Part shown: piece after piece, positions 1-8,563 of the stretch | How the letters are laid out: every line of letters begins with the position of its first letter | Numbering within the stretch: position 1 is the first letter of the stretch | Assembly: GCA_018223035.1 (NCBI GenBank) | Contig: JAAEZD010000003.1 | Location: 186,001 to 250,000, forward strand | Direction of reading: 5' to 3' | From: Heliomarina sp018223035 | GTDB lineage: Bacteria; Pseudomonadota; Alphaproteobacteria; Rhodobacterales; Rhodobacteraceae | Length of the DNA stretch: 64,000 nt | Made by a program: the position numbers and the translations under genes | The notes under the pieces: model-generated | Seen by the model: only the letters and a program-made list of their open reading frames with translations | The model's database searches: none | What the model was told of the DNA's origin: nothing

Positions 1-1157
1 CCGTCGCCGATACCCAGATCCACGCGTATTAGCAGTTCCTGCTGTTTCATGTGGGCGGCTGCGTCGGCCTCGACATAGTCAGGATTGACCCAGCCGTTTT
101 CCGCCACCAGCACGTCGCCGAACCAGATGCTAAGCTTGTCCCGGTCGGCGGCGGCGCCGGATTTGCCAATCGCCATCACGACGCGCCCCCAGTTCGGGTC
201 TTCCCCGGCGATCGCCGTCTTGACCAGTGGCGAATTGGCAATTGCCATGGCATGCGTTTTGGCGTCGCCATCGTTGGCCGCGCCCGAAATCTGGATCTCG
301 ACGAACTTGGTCGCCCCCTCGCCGTCGCGAACCACTTGATGCGATAGATCCAGCATGACCTCGTGCAACGCTGTTTGGAATTCCCCATTCCCGGTGGCAT
401 CAACCCCCGATGCACCGGTCGCGCAGAGCATCAAGCTGTCCGAGGTCGAGGTATCGCTGTCGACGGTAATGCAATTGAATGTTCGGTCGGTCAGCTTGGA
501 AAGCATGCCCTGCAAGGCACCTTGTTCAACCTTTGCATCGGTAAATATGTACACAAGCATCGTCGCCATATCGGGCGCGATCATGCCCGAACCCTTGGCG
601 ATTCCCGCGATACTCACGGTTTTGCCGTCAATTTCGACCTGACGACTGCACCCTTTTGGGAAAGTATCCGTTGTCATGATCGCCCGCGCCGCGTCGGAAA
701 TGCCTTCGGGAATCAGTGCGGTCTTGAGAGCGTCGAGCTTGGCGATGATCCGGTCGTGCGGCAAAGGCTCGCCAATCACGCCTGTCGAGGCTGTAAAGAC
801 GCGGGCCTCGGGCACACCAGCGATCTCGCCTGTCGCTCTCGTGAGCTCTGCAACAGACATTTGCCCGCGCTGCCCGGTGAACGCGTTGGAATTGCCTGAG
901 TTCACAAGGATGGCGGCACCCGGTTCCGGATCGCCGCCCAGTTTCGACTGACAGTCCAGAACCGGCGCCGAGCGCGTGGCCGACCGGGTAAAAACGCCGG
1001 CGACCGACGTGCCGGGATCCAGCACCGCCAGCATGACGTCTGTACGTCCCTGATAGCGGACCCCCGCCGCAACCGATGCAAAACGAACCCCGTCAATGAC
1101 GGGAAGATCGGGGAAAGCAGCCGGTGCCAGCGGCGATACGGCAAGGGTCTTGGCCAT
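1..1157 (-). CDS. argJ: ArgJ, bifunctional ornithine acetyltransferase/N-acetylglutamate synthase (C-terminus cut by window edge)
   Basis: The reading frame is open from an ATG at 1157 to the left edge, giving 385 residues; the family is usually about 400-410 long, so roughly 20 C-terminal residues are missing. The enzyme moves the acetyl group from N-acetylornithine to glutamate in the arginine pathway. Visible hallmarks are the N-terminal stretch with SGNSNAFTG and the self-cleavage site KGSGMIAPDMATML, where the Thr of ATML becomes the nucleophile of the beta chain. The next gene upstream on the same strand, a parvulin, stops only 4 bases before this start, so the two are probably cotranscribed. 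No frameshift is seen in the visible part. Confidence 0.95.
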   Translation of the reverse strand, partial: MAKTLAVSPLAPAAFPDLPVIDGVRFASVAAGVRYQGRTDVMLAVLDPGTSVAGVFTRSATRSAPVLDCQSKLGGDPEPGAAILVNSGNSNAFTGQRGQMSVAELTRATGEIAGVPEARVFTASTGVIGEPLPHDRIIAKLDALKTALIPEGISDAARAIMTTDTFPKGCSRQVEIDGKTVSIAGIAKGSGMIAPDMATMLVYIFTDAKVEQGALQGMLSKLTDRTFNCITVDSDTSTSDSLMLCATGASGVDATGNGEFQTALHEVMLDLSHQVVRDGEGATKFVEIQISGAANDGDAKTHAMAIANSPLVKTAIAGEDPNWGRVVMAIGKSGAAADRDKLSIWFGDVLVAENGWVNPDYVEADAAAHMKQQELLIRVDLGIGD

Positions 1158-1161
1158 AGGG

Positions 1162-2013
1162 TCAGTTCCGAATCATCTCGAGGTCAGTAATCATCTGCGG
1201 ATCGAACCCTTCGACTTCGGGCCTTTCCACGTTGGCTGCATTGGTAATCTCTTCGATGCGTTTCTCAACCGCTTTCTGACGCAGCTCGGTCGCGATCTCG
1301 ACCTGTACCTCTTCCAGCGGCGGTGCATCGGCCTGACGGGTCTCGTTCAGCTTGATGACGTGCCAGCCGAACTGGGTCTGCACCGGTTCCGATACATCGC
1401 CAGCTTCAAGCGCGACCACGGCCGCTTCGAACTCGGGCACCATCGCTCCTTCACCAAACCAGCCCAGCGATCCCCCGTTCGGGCCGGATGGGCCGGTGGA
1501 TTTTTCTTCGGCAGTTTTGGCAAAGTCCGCGCCGCCCATGATTTCTTCACGGACCGCGTTCGCTTCTTCCTCGGTTTCCACGAGAATATGCGATGCGTTG
1601 TATTCAGTGCCGCCGACACCATCGCTATAACGGGAATCGTATTCTGCCTGAATATCGGCATCGCTCACCGCGTCGCGCATGATGCTTTCGATCTTGTCTC
1701 CCGCCAAAAGCGAGCGACGCTCATTGTCGAGCGACAGGGCGACATGTCTCGGCAGGTCGCCCTCGTGTTCTTGTTCCAGTGCGGATTGCTGGATGAGCTG
1801 GTTGATGATCGCCGGGTAAAGCTGCTCGGGCGGCACCTGTTGGTACTGCTGCGGTAGGCTGGCAAAAGCGATGATGACATGACCCAGAGTGATTTCCTGA
1901 TCGTTCACCCGCGCCACGACTGTATCCGCCGATGGTTCGGCGCTGGATACCGTTGGCAGTGCCAGGCTGACGGCGAAAGCCGCTGCAGGCAGAAATGTGA
2001 GACGTTTAAGCAT
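1162..2013 (-). CDS. Exported parvulin-type peptidyl-prolyl cis-trans isomerase
   Basis: A 283-residue protein with a signal peptide ending near SSAEPS. A SurA/PpiC-like N-terminal helical part is followed by a parvulin domain (about residues 130-235) with the typical segments ASHILVETEEEA, GGSLGWFGEGAMVPEF and TQFGWHVIKL. Parvulins isomerise prolyl bonds, here most likely in the periplasm during outer-membrane protein folding. I chose the ATG at 2013 because AGGA lies 8 bases upstream; an in-frame ATG at 2022 would add three residues. It sits between argJ (downstream, same strand) and divergent secA, an order I associate with Rhodobacterales. Confidence 0.9.
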   Translation of the reverse strand: MLKRLTFLPAAAFAVSLALPTVSSAEPSADTVVARVNDQEITLGHVIIAFASLPQQYQQVPPEQLYPAIINQLIQQSALEQEHEGDLPRHVALSLDNERRSLLAGDKIESIMRDAVSDADIQAEYDSRYSDGVGGTEYNASHILVETEEEANAVREEIMGGADFAKTAEEKSTGPSGPNGGSLGWFGEGAMVPEFEAAVVALEAGDVSEPVQTQFGWHVIKLNETRQADAPPLEEVQVEIATELRQKAVEKRIEEITNAANVERPEVEGFDPQMITDLEMIRN

Positions 2014-2053
2014 TGAAATCATCCTATTCGCGTTGACGCGACGGGGCGCGCCG

Positions 2054-2082
2054 TTGACACTGTATGGCCTGCCCCTTACATC
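2054..2082 (+). promoter_or_regulatory. Candidate sigma70-type promoter of secA
   Basis: A perfect TTGACA at 2054-2059 is followed after 16-17 bases by a weak -10 (TTACAT/TACATC, 2076-2082). It points at secA with a leader of about 100 bases. The -35 match is seen directly; the -10 matches only three of six positions, so the assignment is tentative. Confidence 0.45.
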
Positions 2083-2186
2083 GCCTTGTGGCCTTGGCAG
2101 GACCTGCGTCCCTTTTACCTATGGGTTGCGCGAAGGGCGGACAAGCCTGCGAAAATTACGAATATGTCAGATCGGCTGGAGAGCAA

Positions 2187-4907
2187 ATGCTGGGTATCGG
2201 AACTATCGCCAAAAAGGTGTTCGGAACACCGAACGACCGAAAGATCAAGGCGACGCGCCCACTGGTCGCACAGATCAACGCTCTCGAACCTGAATTCGAG
2301 AAGCTCACCGATGACGGTCTGAAGGAAAAAACGCAGGAGCTGGCGGAAAAGGCCCGCAACGGCACCTCGCTTGACGACCTGCTGCCCGAAGCATTCGCCA
2401 ACTGCCGCGAAGCCGCCCGCCGCTCGCTGGGCTTGCGCGCCTTCGACACCCAGCTCATGGGCGCGATCTTTCTGCATCAGGGCAATATCGCTGAACAGAA
2501 GACGGGTGAAGGCAAGACGCTGACCGCCACCTTTGCTGCCTATCTCAACGCGCTTGTCGGCAAGGGCGTGCACGTGGTGACGGTCAACGAATACCTCGCC
2601 AAGCGTGACTCCGAATGGATGGGCAAGGTCTTTGCGGCGCTGGGCATGACCACGGGCGTGATCTGGTCCGACATGCCGAACGATGCCAAGCTGGCGGCCT
2701 ACCAGTCGGACATCACCTACGGCACCAATAACGAATTCGGCTTCGACTACCTCCGCGACAACATGAAATCCGAACTGTCGCAGGTTTTCCAAAAGCAGCA
2801 CTACTACGCGATCGTTGACGAAGTCGACAGTATCCTGATCGACGAGGCACGGACTCCGCTGATCATTTCCGGCCCCTCGCAGGACCGGTCCGAGCTTTAC
2901 AAGACCATCGACGCCTTCATCCCTATGCTGACGGATGAGCATTTCACGCTCGACGAAAAGACGCGGAACGTCACCTTCACCGACGAAGGCAACGAATTCC
3001 TCGAGGAACAGCTGACCGCCCGTGGCCTGCTTGAAGAGGGCCATTCGCTCTATGACCCGGAAAGCACGACCATCGTGCACCACGTCAACCAGGGTCTTCG
3101 GGCGCACAAGCTGTTCCAGAAAGACAAGGACTACATGGTGCGCGACGGTCAGGTCGTGCTGGTGGATGAATTCACCGGCCGCATGATGGCCGGACGCCGT
3201 CTTTCCGATGGTCTGCACCAGGCCATCGAAGCCAAGGAAGACGTCCAGATCCAGCCGGAAAACGTGACCATGGCATCGGTCACCTTCCAGAATTACTTCC
3301 GTCTTTATGACAAGCTGTCCGGCATGACCGGTACGGCAACCACCGAAGCTGAAGAGTTCATGGAAATCTACCGGCTTGGCGTGGTCGAAGTGCCGACCAA
3401 CCTGCCGATTGCGCGTGTTGATGAAGACGATCAGGTCTATCGCACGGTGCGCGAAAAATACGACGCGATCATCAAAGAAGCCAAGAAGGCTCATGAAAAA
3501 GGTCAGCCGGTTCTGATCGGGACAACCTCGATCGAGAAATCCGAGGTGCTGAGCCAGCTCCTCACCAAGGAAGGCATCAAGCATAACGTCTTGAACGCGC
3601 GTCAGCACGAACAGGAAGCCCAGATCGTTGGAGACGCGGGCAAGCTTGGCGCGGTGACGATCGCTACGAACATGGCCGGACGCGGCACCGACATTCAGCT
3701 TGGCGGCAACATCGACATCAAGGTGCTTGAGGCGATGGAGGCCAACCCCGATGCCGACCCGGAAGCGCTCCGCAAGGCCGAGGAAGCCAAGCACGCCGAG
3801 GAAAAGAAGAAGGTGCTGGAGGCGGGCGGTCTTTACGTCATGGCCTCCGAACGGCACGAAAGCCGCCGGATCGACAACCAGCTGCGCGGCCGTTCGGGCC
3901 GTCAGGGTGACCCGGGCCGTACCTCTTTCTATCTTTCGCTCGAAGATGACCTGATGCGGATTTTCGGCTCAGAGCGGCTTGAGAAAGTGCTGACCACCCT
4001 CGGCCTGAAAGAGGGCGAGGCGATCATCCATCCCTGGGTCAATAAATCGCTCGAACGGGCGCAGGCCAAGGTCGAAGGCCGCAACTTTGATATCCGAAAG
4101 CAGCTGCTGAAATTCGATGACGTCATGAACGAGCAGCGCAAGGTCATCTTTGGCCAGCGTCGCGAGATCATGGAAGCCGCCGATCTGTCCGAGATCGCGC
4201 AGGATATGCGCCACGAAGTCATCGACGATCTGGTCGATGTGCATATGCCGCCCAAGACCTACGCGGATCAGTGGGACATGCAGGGTCTGTATGCGCAGGT
4301 CATCGAGAAGCTGGGAATTGACGTTCCGGTCATCGAATGGGCCGAAGAAGACGGTGTCGACGACGAGCAGATACGCGAGCGGCTTCAGAAAGCCTCGGAC
4401 GAAAACATGGCCAAGAAGGCCGTGGAATTCGGTCCCGAGAACATGCGCAATATCGAAAAGCAGATCCTGCTTCAGACCATCGACGCCAAGTGGCGCGAGC
4501 ATCTGCTGACGCTTGAACACCTGCGGTCGGTCGTCGGTTTCCGTGGCTATGCGCAGCGTGATCCGCTCAACGAATACAAAAACGAGAGCTTCCAGCTTTT
4601 CGAGAACATGCTCGACAGCCTGCGCGAAACCGTCACGCAGAACCTGTCGAACCTCAAGATGCCGACTGAGGACGAGCAGCGCCAGATGATGGCGCAGTTC
4701 CTCGCTCAGAACCCGGAGATGCGTCAGCGCGCCGAAGCCGAAGGTCAGGTCGCGGCCCAGCCGCAGCAGGCCGAAACCGAGGTCGCCGAGGCTAAACCGG
4801 GTTTCGATGAAAATGACCCCACAACATGGGGCAATCCCGGTCGTAACGAAAAATGCCCCTGCGGCAGCGGGCTCAAGTTCAAGCACTGCCACGGCAAGAT
4901 CACCTGA
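2187..4907 (+). CDS. secA: SecA, preprotein translocase ATPase
   Basis: A 906-residue SecA, normal length for the family. It is the ATP-driven motor that pushes unfolded precursors through SecYEG. Walker A is TGEGKT at residues 106-111 and a DEVDS-type Walker B follows near residue 210. The preprotein-binding and helical-scaffold regions are intact, and a C-terminal zinc motif CPCGSGLKFKHCH (CxCx8CH) serves SecB binding. The frame is open further upstream (from 2064), but the ATG at 2187 has GGAGAG at 2178-2183 and starts the conserved MLGIGTIAKKVFG. The adenine-rich linker before the zinc motif (QAETEVAEAKPG) is normal. Transcription probably ends at the perfect hairpin at 4929-4955. Confidence 0.98.
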   Translation: MLGIGTIAKKVFGTPNDRKIKATRPLVAQINALEPEFEKLTDDGLKEKTQELAEKARNGTSLDDLLPEAFANCREAARRSLGLRAFDTQLMGAIFLHQGNIAEQKTGEGKTLTATFAAYLNALVGKGVHVVTVNEYLAKRDSEWMGKVFAALGMTTGVIWSDMPNDAKLAAYQSDITYGTNNEFGFDYLRDNMKSELSQVFQKQHYYAIVDEVDSILIDEARTPLIISGPSQDRSELYKTIDAFIPMLTDEHFTLDEKTRNVTFTDEGNEFLEEQLTARGLLEEGHSLYDPESTTIVHHVNQGLRAHKLFQKDKDYMVRDGQVVLVDEFTGRMMAGRRLSDGLHQAIEAKEDVQIQPENVTMASVTFQNYFRLYDKLSGMTGTATTEAEEFMEIYRLGVVEVPTNLPIARVDEDDQVYRTVREKYDAIIKEAKKAHEKGQPVLIGTTSIEKSEVLSQLLTKEGIKHNVLNARQHEQEAQIVGDAGKLGAVTIATNMAGRGTDIQLGGNIDIKVLEAMEANPDADPEALRKAEEAKHAEEKKKVLEAGGLYVMASERHESRRIDNQLRGRSGRQGDPGRTSFYLSLEDDLMRIFGSERLEKVLTTLGLKEGEAIIHPWVNKSLERAQAKVEGRNFDIRKQLLKFDDVMNEQRKVIFGQRREIMEAADLSEIAQDMRHEVIDDLVDVHMPPKTYADQWDMQGLYAQVIEKLGIDVPVIEWAEEDGVDDEQIRERLQKASDENMAKKAVEFGPENMRNIEKQILLQTIDAKWREHLLTLEHLRSVVGFRGYAQRDPLNEYKNESFQLFENMLDSLRETVTQNLSNLKMPTEDEQRQMMAQFLAQNPEMRQRAEAEGQVAAQPQQAETEVAEAKPGFDENDPTTWGNPGRNEKCPCGSGLKFKHCHGKIT

Positions 4908-4928
4908 CTTTGCGCCAGAATGACTCCT

Positions 4929-4959
4929 AAACGCGGCCACAAGTTGGCCGCGTTTTGCG
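4929..4959 (+). terminator. Rho-independent terminator after secA
   Basis: A perfect 10-bp stem (AAACGCGGCC at 4929-4938 and its complement at 4946-4955) with a 7-base loop, running into TTTT, lies 21 bases after the secA stop. Confidence 0.85.
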
Positions 4960-4996
4960 TTCAGACAGCTCTGTAACCACTGGTTCGGAGACTCGA

Positions 4997-6022
4997 ATGA
5001 GCAAGCTACGACTGATCGCAACGACGGCGGGCACACTCGGCTGCGCCTTTGCCATTGGCCTTTTCATGCAGTCCGCCGGACCCGTGAAACAAAAGGCTCT
5101 CGGTCTCAAGTCACCGGAAATCAAGCAGGCCGAATTGTCGTCCACCGACCCGAGGCTCACTTGGGATATCTGCACAACTGATGATCCGGTGATCGTGGAT
5201 GGCATGCCGCTCGAGGTTACGGGGATTGAGCTCACGTCAATGAGCATGGATCACGATGAGATGGGAGAAGAACTTCTCTCTCATCCGGAGAGTTTCAATA
5301 TTTCAAAGCCTCCTTCGCTGGTCGAACTGGCTGAGGCCGACACCCCGTTTCGCGGATGTGAAATTCAGGTCAGCGCAACGCCAGTAGAACCGGCAAGCGT
5401 TGCGCTCGACATTGCCGCGCCCTGCAATCCCAACGAACGGATCAGCCTGCACCACATGGGCATGATCGTGACCGAGAGCACCTCGGACGAGGGGCGGCTT
5501 CAGGTGACGATCCCCGCCCTATCCCAAAAGGCGGTTTTCATGATCGTGCCGGACGCCAATGGCGCGGTGGTAGCGACAGCGGATGTGCCGAGCCTTGCGG
5601 AATACGACCGGGTCGCGCTGCAATGGGTAGGCAACGGCGGTTTCCAGATCCACGCCCGCGAATTCGGTGCTGATTATGGTTCGGCTGGGCATGTCTGGGC
5701 CGAAAGCACCTCTCCGGCTGGCGAGGATGGCGGTCAGGTCGCGCGCCTTGGCGATCCGACGCTTGCCGATGCCAATCTCGCGGAAATCTATACCTTCCCC
5801 AAGTCGCGTTCGAAAAAAGTCGGGACCATTGCCCTGACCGTCGAAGCAGAGGTGACCGAGAAAAACTGTGGCCGTGACATTGCTGCCCAGTCCATCGAGT
5901 TGAGGGATGCCGATTTGCCACGAACCCAAGATCTTGTGCTTTCCGTACCTGAATGTTCGTCGGTGGGGGATTTTCTGGTGTTGAATAATCTCATTGATGA
6001 CCTGAAAATCGCGGCCAGATAA
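4997..6022 (+). CDS. Exported protein of unknown function
   Basis: 341 residues starting at the ATG at 4997 (in-frame codons exist upstream from 4955, inside the terminator region). The N-terminus MSKLRLIATTAGTLGCAFAIGLF is an export signal or membrane anchor (given here only in short form: basic start, then about 17 apolar residues). The mature part has no motif I can name. It contains repeated beta-rich stretches and six or so cysteines (for example DICTTDDP, RGCEIQV, APCNPNE, EKNCGRD, VPECSS), which suggests disulfides in the periplasm. It is followed after 26 bases by the OmpA-fusion gene and may be cotranscribed with it. Function unknown. Confidence 0.75.
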   Translation: MSKLRLIATTAGTLGCAFAIGLFMQSAGPVKQKALGLKSPEIKQAELSSTDPRLTWDICTTDDPVIVDGMPLEVTGIELTSMSMDHDEMGEELLSHPESFNISKPPSLVELAEADTPFRGCEIQVSATPVEPASVALDIAAPCNPNERISLHHMGMIVTESTSDEGRLQVTIPALSQKAVFMIVPDANGAVVATADVPSLAEYDRVALQWVGNGGFQIHAREFGADYGSAGHVWAESTSPAGEDGGQVARLGDPTLADANLAEIYTFPKSRSKKVGTIALTVEAEVTEKNCGRDIAAQSIELRDADLPRTQDLVLSVPECSSVGDFLVLNNLIDDLKIAAR

Positions 6023-6048
6023 GCCGCGCAACAGACAGGTATCAATCG

Positions 6049-7596
6049 ATGGCATTGCTTCGTGCGGCGTTCTGCGCCGCACTTGTCCTTTTGGGAACGA
6101 CCCTTGCGGCTCAGGACATCACCCTGACGTCGCGCGACGGCGAGATCGAAATCTCCGGCAGGTTCCTTGGCTATGATGGCGAATTCTATCGCATCGATAG
6201 CAAGTTCGGCGAACTGACGCTGGACGGCTCCGGCGTGCTTTGCGAGGGGCCGGCTTGTCCGAACCTGTCTGATTATGTCGCTAGTATTTCGTTCTCCGGT
6301 GCGTCTGCGATGGCTTCGGTTCTGATGCCGTCGCTGGTCGAAGGCTTTGCGCTGCGTAATGGCTATTCGGTGGAACGGCGCGATGTCGATTCGCACCATC
6401 TGGTTGTGGAACTGTCCGAGCAGGGCAAGCTGGCCGCCCGCTTCCTGTTTCGCAGCACCAACACAGACGAAGGCTTTGCCGATCTTCTTGCCAACGAGGC
6501 CGATATCGTCATGGCTCTGCGAGAGGTGCGGCCGGATGAAAGCCGTCGTGCGTTTGAGGCAGGTTTGGGCGATCTTGGCACACCTGCCCGTAATCGGGTC
6601 CTGGCGCTGGATGCAATGGTGCCCGTCGTGGCTGCAGATAACCCGCTTGGCGTGATCTCGACGCCGGCGCTGGCGCAGGTCTTTGCCGGAGAGATCACTA
6701 ACTGGGTCGAACTCGGTGGTCCTGATGCACCGATTTCTGCACATCTGGTGGTTCCCGGTTCCGGAGTGGCGCAGGCTGCCGAGGACTATCTGCTTGGACC
6801 GGCCGGGCTGACGCTTGCGCCCGATGTGACGCTCCACGACAGCGGAAGCGATATGGTCGATGCGGTGACTGTTGATCCGTTCTCTATTGGCCTTGCCAGC
6901 CACGCAGAGACAGGTACGGCGCGCGTATTGACCCTGACCGGTGGTTGTGGGTACCGTCTGGCTGCCTCGCGCCAGACGATAAAGACCGAGGACTATCCTC
7001 TTACGACACCGATGTTTCTGTACCTCCCGGCGCGTCGTCTGCCCAAGATCGGGCGCGAGTTCATGGGATACCTGCGGTCGAACATGGCGCAGAACGTGAT
7101 CCGTCGAGTGGGGCTTGTGGATCAGGCGCCAGAAACCATCGGGTTGCAGGCGCAGGGTGATCGGTTTGCCAATGCGATACTGGCTGCCGGTGACGAGGTG
7201 CCGCTTGCCGAATTGCAGCGGATGGTGGGGTTTTTCATGCCGATGCAACGCCTGACACATTCCTTCCGGTTCGAAACAGGATCGACGCGCCCGGATGCCC
7301 AGTCGCGCACAAACATCGATCTGCTGGCACAGGCCATCGAGGCGGGGGAGTTCGACGGACGCAGGCTTGTCTTTGTCGGTTTCAGTGATGGTGACGGCCC
7401 GGCCTCGGCCAATCTGCGGATCGCCCGTGCGCGGGCCAAGGCCATTCAGGGCGCTGTCCTTCGCAAGGCGCAGGCAGCCGATCCCGGTCGCGTCGAGGTG
7501 CATATCGAAGCTTTTGGCGAGGCGCTGCCGATGGCCTGCGACGACAGCGAATGGGGGCGCAAGGTCAATCGCCGCGTCGAGGTCTGGGTGCAATAA
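6049..7596 (+). CDS. Phosphate-binding-like (PstS-type) periplasmic domain fused to an OmpA-like peptidoglycan-binding domain
   Basis: 515 residues. A signal peptide ends near TLAAQDI. A short beta domain follows (about 22-76, with a Cys pair CEGPACP). Next is a type II periplasmic binding domain (about 80-350) with the PstS-like SFSGASAMASVLMP and FAGEITNWVELGG segments. The C-terminal OmpA domain (about 400-515) shows HSFRFETGSTRPD, FVGFSDGDG and RRVEVWV. The binding domain resembles phosphate-ABC binding proteins, and the OmpA part should tether it to peptidoglycan, so a sensing or scavenging role at the wall is likely rather than classical import. No transporter genes adjoin it. The ligand cannot be told from sequence. 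Confidence 0.8.
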   Translation: MALLRAAFCAALVLLGTTLAAQDITLTSRDGEIEISGRFLGYDGEFYRIDSKFGELTLDGSGVLCEGPACPNLSDYVASISFSGASAMASVLMPSLVEGFALRNGYSVERRDVDSHHLVVELSEQGKLAARFLFRSTNTDEGFADLLANEADIVMALREVRPDESRRAFEAGLGDLGTPARNRVLALDAMVPVVAADNPLGVISTPALAQVFAGEITNWVELGGPDAPISAHLVVPGSGVAQAAEDYLLGPAGLTLAPDVTLHDSGSDMVDAVTVDPFSIGLASHAETGTARVLTLTGGCGYRLAASRQTIKTEDYPLTTPMFLYLPARRLPKIGREFMGYLRSNMAQNVIRRVGLVDQAPETIGLQAQGDRFANAILAAGDEVPLAELQRMVGFFMPMQRLTHSFRFETGSTRPDAQSRTNIDLLAQAIEAGEFDGRRLVFVGFSDGDGPASANLRIARARAKAIQGAVLRKAQAADPGRVEVHIEAFGEALPMACDDSEWGRKVNRRVEVWVQ

Positions 7597-7622
7597 GCGA
7601 CTGGCAACGCTCGCAGATACCC

Positions 7623-8384
7623 TCAGATCAGCGCTTCGCTTCGAAAGCTCAACTCGCGCGATTTCCCGATGATCAGGTGGTCGTGCAGCGTCAGTCCAAG
7701 CGCCTCACAGGCCAGCTTGATCTGGTTGGTCATGGCAATATCCGCCTCGGAAGGGGTCGGGTCGCCGGAGGGGTGGTTATGTACAAGGATAAGCGCGGCG
7801 GCGTTTAGTTCAAGCGCGCGCTTGGCGACCTCGCGCGGGTAGACCGGCACGTGATCGACCGTGCCCTTTGCCTGTTCCTCATCCGCGATCAGAACGTTCT
7901 TACGGTCGAGAAACAGCACCCGGAACTGTTCGGTTTCGCGGTGGGCCATGGTCGTATGGCAATAGTCCAGCACCGCGTCCCAGCTTGAAATAACATGCTG
8001 TTGCAAGACCTTGGAGCGGGCCATGCGTTGGGCGGCGGCCTCGACGACCTTGAGATCGGTGATGACCTGCTCACCGACACCGTCCACCTGCAAAAGCCGC
8101 TCGGGCGGGGCAGCAAGGACGCGATTGAAGTCGCCGAAAGTATCCAGCAGCGCCCGTGCGAGCGGTTTGGTGTCCTTGCGCGGGATCGATCTGAACAGCA
8201 GCAGTTCGAGCAGTTCGTAATCGGGCATCGCGGTGGCGCCGCCGCTGCGAAAACGTTCCCGCAGGCGTGTACGGTGATCGGCGATATATGAAGGCAGCCT
8301 GCCAATTGGCAAAGGCGTCGTTGGCGCTTCATCCGCGTCGAACAATGACGGCGCAACTTCGTTGAAGAAACGTTCTCGGGCCAT
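7623..8384 (-). CDS. radC: RadC/YicR family JAB-domain protein
   Basis: 253 residues. An N-terminal helix-hairpin-helix-like part (about 40-120, with DYELLELLLFRSIPRKD and LLQVDGVGE) precedes the RadC JAB/MPN domain. The metal motif is H202-x-H204-PSGDPTPSEAD, as in metalloproteases of the JAMM type. Despite the name, a direct role in DNA repair has not been firmly shown for the family. The gene is convergent with the OmpA-fusion gene (26-base gap). Its upstream region (8385-8524) carries three imperfect 11-bp repeats. Confidence 0.9.
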   Translation of the reverse strand: MARERFFNEVAPSLFDADEAPTTPLPIGRLPSYIADHRTRLRERFRSGGATAMPDYELLELLLFRSIPRKDTKPLARALLDTFGDFNRVLAAPPERLLQVDGVGEQVITDLKVVEAAAQRMARSKVLQQHVISSWDAVLDYCHTTMAHRETEQFRVLFLDRKNVLIADEEQAKGTVDHVPVYPREVAKRALELNAAALILVHNHPSGDPTPSEADIAMTNQIKLACEALGLTLHDHLIIGKSRELSFRSEALI

Positions 8385-8468
8385 GCTGCGAGGGTGCGTC
8401 TACTTGGTTAAAGAACTATTAAAAGAGAGTTTTACAACCAAAGGTAGATTGCTGCAATGGGGGGTGAT

Positions 8469-8501
8469 ACCCGTACACAACCCGTGCACCTCCTGTACAC
8501 C
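8469..8501. repeat. Three imperfect 11-bp direct repeats upstream of radC
   Basis: ACCCGTACACA (8469-8479), ACCCGTGCACC (8480-8490) and TCCTGTACACC (8491-8501) lie head to tail between the dnaJ terminator and the radC start. An 11-bp period is about one helical turn, so a cooperative protein-binding site is possible; this is inference. Confidence 0.5.
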
Positions 8502-8524
8502 GCCGCAGCGCAGCATCGGCAGGT

Positions 8525-8556
8525 CAAAAAAAAGGGGCCGGTGTCGAACCGGCCCC
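8525..8556 (-). terminator. Rho-independent terminator after dnaJ
   Basis: On the minus strand a 9-bp GC-rich stem (8534-8542 with 8548-8556, loop 8543-8547) is followed by a run of T (A-run at 8526-8533 on the plus strand). It lies directly after the dnaJ stop. Confidence 0.85.
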
Positions 8557-8563
8557 TGTTGTT

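Noticed and set aside
2115..3857. 580-codon ORF on the strand opposite secA
   Set aside because: Shadow of secA: high-GC antisense frame with no domain or ribosome-binding site.
5788..7593. 601-codon ORF opposite the OmpA-fusion gene
   Set aside because: Antisense shadow; the plus strand encodes a clear signal peptide, binding domain and OmpA domain.
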